DNA of 22,372 bases from JAPLKX01 sp035530195 (GTDB lineage Bacteria > Hydrogenedentota > Hydrogenedentia > Hydrogenedentales > SLHB01): positions 1 through 22,372 of the forward strand of contig DATKVG010000108.1 in NCBI GenBank assembly GCA_035530195.1. The letters are read 5' to 3'. A program made the translations under genes and the position numbers. Under the pieces are notes generated by a model. That model made no database searches. It saw only the letters and a list, made by a program, of their open reading frames with translations, and was not told where the DNA came from. Shown here piece after piece: positions 1 through 7,600 of this stretch (positions are counted from its first letter, which is position 1; each line of letters starts with the position of its first letter).

Positions 1-42
1 TCAAGCGGGGGATCCTCACGCCCTACCATAAAGGGCCATGAA

Positions 43-275
43 CAAAAGCCTTAGCCAGCGGCTGGCAGGGCTCAGGATGACAGGCTTTGGGGCGGGCTTT
101 GGATGACATGTTTTGATCTTGGTCTTCTTTCACAAAAAAGCCCTGGCGCCAGGGCTTGGTCGCTCAGGATGACAGGCTTTGGGGCGGGCTTTGGATGACA
201 TGTTTTGATCTTGGTTTTCTTCCACAAAAAAGCCCTGCCGCAGGGCTTCCTCGCTCAGGATGACAGGCTTGGATC
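43..275. repeat. Tandem ~92-bp intergenic repeats with hairpins
   Basis: Two full units (about 43-132 and 133-224) and one partial unit (225 to about 275) follow one another. Each begins with an A-run, then a hairpin, then the shared block GCTCAGGATGACAGGCTT (starting at 70, 162 and 253). The hairpins differ in sequence but stay paired: GCCAGC/GCTGGC at 54-66 inside an AGCC/GGCT clamp, the perfect palindrome at 138-157, and AAGCCCTG/CAGGGCTT at 230-248. Read on the minus strand, each is a stem followed by a T-run, like an intrinsic terminator. No minus-strand gene lies to the right that they could serve, so a dispersed repeat is more likely. This stretch (1-469) has no convincing gene. Confidence 0.8.
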
Positions 276-334
276 CGGGCCGGCTTTTGGTTTCTTCGAA
301 AAAATGCGGGAAGTTGACGGATAGTAGTACGGAC

Positions 335-402
335 TGACACGGACCTCTCCATGATTCACCATGTCCGTCTGGGTCGGTATGGGTCTGCGTTCGTCCGTGT
401 CA
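335..402. repeat. 68-bp element with inverted-repeat ends
   Basis: The element is bounded by TGACACGGAC (335-344) and its exact reverse complement GTCCGTGTCA (393-402). Its right half (about 362-399) aligns with the reverse complement of the repeat at 20708-20745, sharing GTTCGTCCGTG exactly. It therefore looks like one copy of a dispersed palindromic repeat family. It contains no coding sequence. Function is unknown; it lies just upstream of the promoter of the first oxidoreductase gene. Confidence 0.65.
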
Positions 403-410
403 CCTGTCTT

Positions 411-437
411 TTGTCAACTTCCGCCGTGTGCTATACT
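411..437 (+). promoter_or_regulatory. Promoter of the first oxidoreductase gene
   Basis: An extended -10 element, TGCTATACT, covers 429-437 (hexamer TATACT at 432-437). A -35-like TTGTCA sits at 411-416 with a short 15-base spacer, which the extended -10 could compensate for. Transcription would start near 444, giving a leader of about 26 bases. The RBS (AAGGA, within 456-461) lies 8-9 bases before the ATG at 470. Confidence 0.5.
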
Positions 438-469
438 AGTCGGTGTTTTTACTGATAAGGAAATAGTCG

Positions 470-1516
470 ATGGCGAAGATAGGGTTTGGCATTATCGGTT
501 GCGGCAACATTGGGCCGGTCCATGCGGCGGCCATATCCGCGGTGAAAAACGCGAAGCTGGTGGCGGTGTCGGACGTGGTGGAGAAGAGCGCGCAGGCGTT
601 GGCGGGCCAATACGGGGCAAGCGCCTACACCGATTTCCGCCAGATGCTCGCGCGCAGGGATGTGCAGGCGGTCAGCCTGTGCGTTCCCAGCGGGATGCGT
701 GCCGAGATCGGGGCCGTATGCGCGTCCTACGGCAAGCACATCCTGTCGGAAAAGCCGCTCGAGGTCACCACCAAACGCATTGACCGGCTTGTTTGCGCCG
801 CCGACAAGGCGGGCGTGATGCTCGGGTGCGTATTTCAGAGCCGGTTCGCCGACGGCACGAAACTTATCCGCAAAGCTTTGGACGCGGGCCGGTTCGGCAA
901 GCTAGTCCTGGGGGACGCGTACATCAAATGGTACCGCTCCGATGCCTATTATAAGAGCGGCGCATGGCGTGGCACCCGCCGGCTGGACGGCGGGGGTGCG
1001 CTCATGAACCAGGGCATTCACCAGATCGACCTGCTGTTGTATTTCATGGGCAAGCCGGTGCAGGTGCACGCACGCACGCGGCTCGTAGGCCACAAAGGGC
1101 TCGAGGTGGAAGATTTGGCCTGCGCCACCATCGCGTTTGAAAACGGCGCGCTCGGCGTCATCGAAGGCAGCACGGCGTGCTGGCCCGGCCACCCGGCCCG
1201 CGTCGAAGTCCACGGCACCGACGGCGGGGCCGTGCTCGAAGACGGCGAGATAACCTTCTGGCAGTTCATGAAAGAAACCAGGGCCGATGCCCGGATCCGC
1301 GAGGCCATCGGTAAGGACGCCGCACTGGGATCGGGCGCGGCGGATCCCCTCAGTGCACTCAAAACCGAAGGCCACCGCAGGCAGATCCAGGATTTTGTCG
1401 ACGCCCTGCTGAAAGACCGCCCGCCGATGGTTGACGGGCGTGAAGGGCGTCGCGCGGTTGAACTGATTGAAGCCATTTACAAATCCGCCTCGACCGGCAG
1501 AAACGTCCGGCTGTGA
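470..1516 (+). CDS. Gfo/Idh/MocA family oxidoreductase
   Basis: This 348-residue protein is a predicted cytoplasmic NAD(P)-dependent dehydrogenase of the glucose-fructose oxidoreductase / inositol dehydrogenase / MocA family. The N-terminal Rossmann fold shows the dinucleotide motif GIIGCGNIG at residues 7-15. The EKP motif with the family's catalytic lysine is at 94-96. The C-terminal alpha/beta domain carries GIHQID at 182-187, whose His184 and Asp187 match the usual active-site pair. Length is normal for the family. The ATG at 470 is preceded by a good RBS and a promoter. The next gene begins 113 bases downstream. The likely substrate is a sugar, cyclitol or derivative, but nothing in the sequence fixes it. 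Family assignment is firm; specificity is unknown. Confidence 0.93.
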   Translation: MAKIGFGIIGCGNIGPVHAAAISAVKNAKLVAVSDVVEKSAQALAGQYGASAYTDFRQMLARRDVQAVSLCVPSGMRAEIGAVCASYGKHILSEKPLEVTTKRIDRLVCAADKAGVMLGCVFQSRFADGTKLIRKALDAGRFGKLVLGDAYIKWYRSDAYYKSGAWRGTRRLDGGGALMNQGIHQIDLLLYFMGKPVQVHARTRLVGHKGLEVEDLACATIAFENGALGVIEGSTACWPGHPARVEVHGTDGGAVLEDGEITFWQFMKETRADARIREAIGKDAALGSGAADPLSALKTEGHRRQIQDFVDALLKDRPPMVDGREGRRAVELIEAIYKSASTGRNVRL

Positions 1517-1629
1517 GGTGGTTCCAATCGAGCTTCGGACAAACGATGAAAGCAGGGGCCGCTCGGACCATGTTGGGGCGTGCGGCTCGATTCGGCGCGC
1601 TCGCGCGTCTTACTTTAAGGAGACCGTTG

Positions 1630-3030
1630 ATGAGAGCCTATTTGATGGTTTTGGGAATAGCGATCCTGGCGGCCGGTCTGGTAGCCGGATGTAGTGGTAC
1701 CACGACGCCAGGCGAGCCTCAAAAGGCTCCGGATGCCGCGCAAACCGAACAAATGCCGACAACGCCGATAGCCGAAGCGCCGTCTACGCCTCCCACGCCC
1801 AATGCGCCCCCCGCCAAGGGCGAAACTCCACAGACGCCCGGCGCCGTGGCGCCTGTTCCCGGGCAGCCGGCTGCTGAGCAACCCCCGGCCGAACCCATCC
1901 CCGACGTCGTCGCGAAGGTGGGGGATAAGACCGTTGCCGGCAAAGACCTTGCGCGCCAGTTGAAGAATGCCGCCAGAATGGTGAGGTCGCGGGGCATGGG
2001 CGGCGAGATGCCTGCCGCGCAGAAGCGCGAAATCCTCAACCAGATGGTCAACGACGAGATTCTCACCCAGGTCGCCGATAAGGCGGGCACCGCGTTTACG
2101 CGTGAAGAAGCCGTGGCCGAAATCGAGAAGGCCAAGCAGGGAATGCCCTCGCCCGACATGTTCAAGAAGTATCTCGAGGCCATGGAGATTGACGAAGACA
2201 CGCTCATCGAGATGGTGCGCCAGCAGAAGCTCCGCGAGAAGTTCGTCAAAGAGCAGACCAAAGGGGCGCCCGTGACGGAAGAAGAGTTGCTGGCCGAATA
2301 CAACAAGCTGAAAGAACAGGGCAACCTCGAACGCAAGCAGGAAACCGCCGACGTCCACCACATCTTGGCTAAAGTGGAAGGGACCGACGAGGCCGCCTGG
2401 GAAGAAGGCAAGAAAAAAATCGACGCCGCCCGGGAAAGAATCGTGGCCGGCGAAGATTTCGGTGCGGTCGCGCAGGAAGTCACCGACGATCCGGGCTCGA
2501 AACAGCGCGGCGGCGCATACCCCGACACACGCCGCGGCACTATGGTCCCGGAATTCGACGAGAAAATGGGCACTATCCCCATTGGCGAGGTATCCGAACC
2601 GTTTCGCACGCAATTCGGCTGGCACATCCTGAAAGTTACCGCCCGGCATGAAAAGGGCACGATGCTGTTGGACGAGATCCGCGACCAAATGACCCGCATG
2701 ATCGAGAGGCGCAAAGAGCAGGAATTCATCCAGAAGACGCTCGATGAGGCCCGCCCGAACATGGCCATCGAGGTCCTCTACACCCCGGCCGAAACCGCGC
2801 CGGCTATGCCGCCTGCGCCCGAGGTGGTGGTCCCCAAAGCCCCAGCGGCGCCTGATGCGGCTGCTCCGGAAGCGCCCGCCGCGCCGGAAGCCGCGGCTGT
2901 GCCTGAAACGCCGCCCGCGCCCGAAGCGCCTGCTGCACCCGAAGCCCCGGCCGCGCCGGAAGCCCCTGCGACTCCTGCAACGCCGCCCGCGCCTGAAACG
3001 CCTGCTGCGCCCGCCGCACCCAGTTCATAA
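1630..3030 (+). CDS. Parvulin-type peptidyl-prolyl isomerase lipoprotein (PrsA/SurA-like)
   Basis: The frame opens at 1513, but AAGGAG at 1617-1622 selects the ATG at 1630, giving 466 residues. The N-terminus is then a lipoprotein signal peptide with lipobox LVAGC and lipidated Cys21. A Pro/Ala/Thr-rich linker covers about 25-90. A helical SurA-N-like region spans about 92-235. A parvulin (PpiC) rotamase domain follows at about 238-340, with HHILAK near 243 and a GWHILKV strand near 330. The tail (about 387-466) is nearly pure Ala/Pro/Glu with repeated APEAPA-type units. The predicted role is folding of exported proteins at a membrane surface. It sits between two oxidoreductase genes, and the next start is 51 bases away. 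The long low-complexity linkers on both sides are unusual. Domain call is firm; clients and exact membrane are not known. Confidence 0.9.
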   Translation: MRAYLMVLGIAILAAGLVAGCSGTTTPGEPQKAPDAAQTEQMPTTPIAEAPSTPPTPNAPPAKGETPQTPGAVAPVPGQPAAEQPPAEPIPDVVAKVGDKTVAGKDLARQLKNAARMVRSRGMGGEMPAAQKREILNQMVNDEILTQVADKAGTAFTREEAVAEIEKAKQGMPSPDMFKKYLEAMEIDEDTLIEMVRQQKLREKFVKEQTKGAPVTEEELLAEYNKLKEQGNLERKQETADVHHILAKVEGTDEAAWEEGKKKIDAARERIVAGEDFGAVAQEVTDDPGSKQRGGAYPDTRRGTMVPEFDEKMGTIPIGEVSEPFRTQFGWHILKVTARHEKGTMLLDEIRDQMTRMIERRKEQEFIQKTLDEARPNMAIEVLYTPAETAPAMPPAPEVVVPKAPAAPDAAAPEAPAAPEAAAVPETPPAPEAPAAPEAPAAPEAPATPATPPAPETPAAPAAPSS

Positions 3031-3081
3031 GCGCGGTTAGCGCGCCGGGCAAGGCGGCCATATTTGAATAAGGAGAACCGA

Positions 3082-4353
3082 ATGGAGCCGGGAAGGCCAG
3101 TGGATGTCGCCATTATCGGCGGAGGCATGATCACCAACGATCTGATTCTGCCGTCGATATACCATCTTCAACGGACCGGGGTCATCGGCAACGTCAGCGT
3201 GTGCGCGCTCAACAGCGCCCCGCTCAAAGCGTTGCGCGACAACCCTGAGATGCGGGCCGCCTTCCCGGCTCAGTCTTTTACGCCGCATCCTGATTTTGAC
3301 GCGCCCGACTCACAGTCTTTTCCCGACCTGTTCAAGCAGGTGCTCGCCCAGATGCCGCCCCATCAGGCCGTGGTGGTCGCGATGCCCGATCAACTGCACT
3401 ACCCCGTCAACATGGAAGCGCTCAAGAACAACCAGCACGTTCTGTGCGTCAAGCCGCTGGTGCTCGAGTACGCGCAGGCGGTCGAGATCGAAAAGATCGG
3501 GAAGGACCGCGGCCTGTTTGTCGGCGTCGAGTACCACAAGCGGTTCGACACCCGGTCGCTGATGGCGAAACGCCACTACGCGGCGGGCCATTTCGGCGAG
3601 TTCGTCATGGGCGAGGCCAAGATGATCGAGCCGTACTTCTACCGCTCGTCGAATTTCCAAAACTGGTTCACCGCCGACAAGACCGACCCGTTTGTGTATG
3701 TCGGCTGCCACTATGTCGACCTGGTTTGTTTCATCACGGGCCTGCGGCCCGCCTCGGTGTCCGTCAGCGGCGTCAAAGGCCGGTTCCCCAACGGCAACGA
3801 AGCCTATATGTGGGCCAATGGCCGGGTCGTGTTCGAAAACGGGGCGATATTATCCGTCACGGACGGGCTGGGGTACCCCGACGACGGCGCGGGCAGCAAC
3901 GAGCAGTGCCTGAGCATGTTTTTCGAAGGCAACGGCAAATCCGGCCTCCTCAAACACGACGACCAGTTCCGGGGCGTCAGCCATTCCTATCTCGAGGGAA
4001 TCGGCTGCGCCGGATCGACCTTCAACTTCGTCAGCCCGGATTTTTACCAGTTGGTTCCGTGGGAAGGCGCGGGGTTGAAACCCGTCGGCTACGGTTTTGC
4101 GTCCGTGACGGCGTCGATCACGACCATCCACCGGCTGGGATGCGAAACAGCGGGCATGCCGGAGAACGAGGCGATCGAGAAACGCAGGGCCATCATCCGC
4201 GAGATTGATGAAAAAGGCATCATCGCCACGCCCGCCAATTCGAGCGTCAACGAACTCGTCATGGAAGCCGCCCGGATGTCGATTCTGCGCGACGGCGACG
4301 TAGTGGACATCGTCTACAGCGACGCCCCGCACGTAAAACCGCGCCACCGTTAG
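3082..4353 (+). CDS. Gfo/Idh/MocA family oxidoreductase with VKP variant motif
   Basis: An in-frame TTG at 3064 exists, but AAGGAG at 3070-3075 lies 6 bases before the ATG at 3082, so the protein is 423 residues. The Rossmann motif is VAIIGGGMIT at about 9-18. The usual EKP is VKPL (123-126): the lysine (Lys124) is kept but the preceding Glu is Val. The second domain has GCHYVDL at 208-214, with His210 and Asp213 in the usual positions, and EYHKRFD at 150-156. It is longer than the family's common 330-390 residues. No signal peptide is visible, so it is cytoplasmic. It follows the isomerase gene closely and may be cotranscribed with it. Family is firm; substrate is unknown. Confidence 0.9.
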   Translation: MEPGRPVDVAIIGGGMITNDLILPSIYHLQRTGVIGNVSVCALNSAPLKALRDNPEMRAAFPAQSFTPHPDFDAPDSQSFPDLFKQVLAQMPPHQAVVVAMPDQLHYPVNMEALKNNQHVLCVKPLVLEYAQAVEIEKIGKDRGLFVGVEYHKRFDTRSLMAKRHYAAGHFGEFVMGEAKMIEPYFYRSSNFQNWFTADKTDPFVYVGCHYVDLVCFITGLRPASVSVSGVKGRFPNGNEAYMWANGRVVFENGAILSVTDGLGYPDDGAGSNEQCLSMFFEGNGKSGLLKHDDQFRGVSHSYLEGIGCAGSTFNFVSPDFYQLVPWEGAGLKPVGYGFASVTASITTIHRLGCETAGMPENEAIEKRRAIIREIDEKGIIATPANSSVNELVMEAARMSILRDGDVVDIVYSDAPHVKPRHR

Positions 4354-4508
4354 AATCTTTGGTTGGCGGCACTTTTGGCGCAATACCCGGTTCTCAGAGA
4401 GATATTGCCTTTCTCAAAGGGCAGTAATAAAATCGAGTATATAAAAGAGTTCAACTACCTGGCAGAAGCGGGGAGGCGTAATCGCAGTAAATCAACGACA
4501 GACGATGA

Positions 4509-4546
4509 TTGAATAACCTTTGAGCCTTCTATAATGCCCAAAGGTT
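4509..4546 (+). promoter_or_regulatory. Promoter with inverted repeat around the -10, upstream of the giant surface protein
   Basis: The 269-base gap 4354-4622 is visibly AT-richer than its flanks and has no gene. A perfect -10 TATAAT lies at 4530-4535, with a -35-like TTGAAT at 4509-4514 (15-base spacer). An 8-bp perfect inverted repeat, AACCTTTG (4515-4522) and CAAAGGTT (4539-4546), encloses the -10, so an operator is possible. A smaller CCTTT-CTC-AAAGG palindrome lies upstream at 4408-4420. The implied leader is about 80 bases. Confidence 0.5.
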
Positions 4547-4622
4547 TCAAGCGTCCCGAACGTCCTCGAGTGTTTTCAAGAAATACCGACTGACCGTAGT
4601 GCAAACAGGGGAGGTTGTACTT

Positions 4623-7600
4623 ATGAAGGAGTATGGGCGTATCGCAGTGAAAACGGTGTTCCCATTTTCCGCAGGGCTGATTGTCGTTCTGCTTGCGTTG
4701 ACCGCGGCAACCGGCCCGGCGGCGGGTGCCGCGGAACCAAAAAGCAACCCCGACGACGCCTACTGGTCCGACCAGTTTGGATTTCCGGGAACGGATTACG
4801 ACAGTGAACCGTACGGTGGCAGTATGATTCGATCTGTAGCATGTGACGCATCGGGCAATATTTACATCGGCGGCCGATTTACGGCTGCCGGCAATGTTGA
4901 GGCAAGCAGCATCGCTAAATGGAATGTGTCCAGCTCAACGTGGTCGGCCCTCGGGAGCGGCACAGACGGTCCGGTCTACGCGCTTGCGGCGGACACCATG
5001 GGTAACGTTTACGCTGGGGGATGGTTCAGCGGAGCGGGTGGGCTTCTTGTGCACTGCATCGCCGAGTGGGATGGAACGGTTTGGCGAAGCCTGAGCACTG
5101 GAATGGATGGTAGTGTTTATGCGCTGGCAGTAGACAGTTCCGGAAATGTCTATGCTGGAGGCAACTTCACGACGGCAGGCGGCGTCGCGGCCAAGCACAT
5201 CGCCAAATGGAACGGATCCAATTGGTCGGCGCTTGGAAGCGGTCTGGACAGTGGGGTGAATGCACTGGCAGTTGATGATTTGGGTAATGTTTATGCTGGG
5301 GGATGGCTCACAGTAGCCAAATGGGATGGGACGGCGTGGTCTGAGTTGGGAACAGGGGTTAACAGTGAAGTCTATGCTCTTGCGTTGGACAGCGTAGGTA
5401 ATGTTTACGCAGGGGGATTGTTTACTACTGCGAGCGACACAGGTGTCAATTGCGTGGCCAAGTGGAACGGGACCGCTTGGTCGGCACTCGGGGCCGGCAT
5501 TAACGGCGGTGTCAATTCTCTTGCTGTGGACGAGACCGGAAACCTTTATGCAGGCGGAAGCAACATAGCTAAGTGGGACGGAACGACGTGGTCAACCGTT
5601 GGCACCGGCGTGACAGACGAAGAGGACGAGTCTCCACCCAGTGTGAGCGCTCTGAAGTCAGACGGTTTGGGCAATATTTATGTTGCGGGCACTTTCTTTA
5701 TTGCGGGCGGCCAGGTTGCTAACAACATTGCAAAATGGAATGGGACAGAGTGGTCATCTCTCGGAACGGGCATAGGGGGTACATGCTGCCCCGAAGTAAA
5801 GGCAGTTGCAGTTGACGCTTCGAGCAGCATCTACATCGGCGGGCATTTTTGGGGAGCAGGAGGACTACGGGTCGGCGGGATGGCCAAATTTGACGGGACA
5901 AACTGGTCATCAGTTGGCGGCGGCTTGATGAGAGAAAATTATGATATTGATTGTTGGGCCTATGCACTTGCCGCAGATACTTTGGGCGGACTGTATGTCG
6001 GAGGATATTTCAGCACGGCTGGCGGCTTAGATGCCAACAACATAGCAAAATGGGACGGTTTAGTGTGGTCGGCTCTTGATCTGGGCATTAACGGAGGTGC
6101 TGCGGCCGCAGTTGTTGATAGTTCAGGCCAAGTTTATGTGGGAGGCTATTTCAGTACGGCAGGCGATACAAGTGTTTCTAACGTAGCCAAATGGGATGGA
6201 ACATCGTGGTCCGCTTTAGGGACGGGTGTAGATGGCGATGTGATGGCGCTTGCCGCGGATGATGCCGACAACATTTACGTAGGTGGTAGTTTTGAAACGG
6301 CAGGCGGTGTTACCGTTGGCGCAATTGCGAGATGGAACGGAGCAGGATGGTCGGCTCTCGGAACGGGTGTGGCTGGCGGCGTGGATTACAATGGTCCGTC
6401 GGTTTATGCGCTTGCATCGGATGATGCCGGCAACGTATATGCGGGTGGTTCGTTCACGACGGCCGGTGGTGTAACTGTTAACCATGTTGCCAAATGGAAT
6501 GGGACGTTGTGGTCATCCTTGGGGGCAGGTATTGGGGGGGCAGAACCCTACTGCACCGTCAAGGCTCTTGCATGCGATTCCTACGGTAATCTTTATGCAG
6601 GAGGCGATTTCTTGACGGCGGAAGGCATTACGGTGAACAGGATAGCAAAATGGGACGGGACGTCATGGTCAGCGCTGGGAAGTGGCGTAATGGGCGGTGA
6701 AGTCTCAGCCATTGCCATTGAGAACGGCAAGGTGATTGTCGGTGGTACATTCACAAAGGCAGGCGAGAAGGTATCCGCTTATTTGGCAGTTTGGGAACCG
6801 CCTGTTCCACTAGTTCCCAATCCCCCTGTTGTTACGGGCATAACGCCCACTTCCGATACCACCCCAACGTGGTCGTGGACGTCCGGCGGTGGCGGGAACG
6901 GCAAGTACCGCTACCAGCTCGACGGTATCGCAGGGAGTTGGACGGAAACGACCGGTCTCGCCTACACACCGGCGGCACCGCTTTTCGACGGTGCCCATAC
7001 ACTGTATGTTCAGGAACGGAACGCTGTCGGCGACTGGTCGGAGTCCGGTAGTTTTACCATCGTCATCGATACGATTTCGGGTACGGATGCCGACGGCGAC
7101 GGGTTGACCGCCGCGGAGGAGATGTCCATTGGCACCGACCCGGACGATCCGGATACGGACGATGACGGACTCGATGATGGGTATGAATACGGGCACGGAC
7201 TCGATCCGTTAGACCCCGCGGATGCCTATCTGGACGCCGACAACGACGGGTTCACCAACTTTGAAGAATATCTGTTGCGTTCGGACCCGCACGATGCCAG
7301 TTCGCCCCGCAACACGTTCTACGTTTCCGCGGAAACCGGCGAGGACATCTCCACCGGCGGCACCGAATCCGCTCCCTGGCGCACGATCGCGTATGCCGTC
7401 GCCCAAATCACTCCGTCTCAGTTCCTGCCGATGACGCTGGTGGTGTTTCCCGGCACTTATGAGGAGGATGTGGCGATGAAGCCGCACCTGATGCTGGCCG
7501 GGGCGGAATCGGAGGAAAAACCCGTCCTCGCAGGCTCCGTAACCGCTGCGCCGTCGACCGAACTGCAGAACGTGGTCATTACGGCGCCCCAAGGGCCGAC

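Noticed and set aside
133..248. CRISPR array at the left edge
   Set aside because: The repeats are about 92 bp, contiguous and without unique spacers; no cas genes are present.
164..352. 62-residue minus-strand open frame in the left repeats
   Set aside because: It lies wholly in repetitive, hairpin-rich DNA, has no clear RBS and no recognisable protein features.
2778..3137. Gly/Ala-rich minus-strand open frame opposite the isomerase tail
   Set aside because: It is a shadow of the Ala/Pro/Glu codon repeat; no RBS or domain.
4340..4376. Possible terminator after the second oxidoreductase
   Set aside because: A GCCACC / GGTTGGC pairing followed by CACTTTT is seen, but the stem is bulged and the T-run is short.
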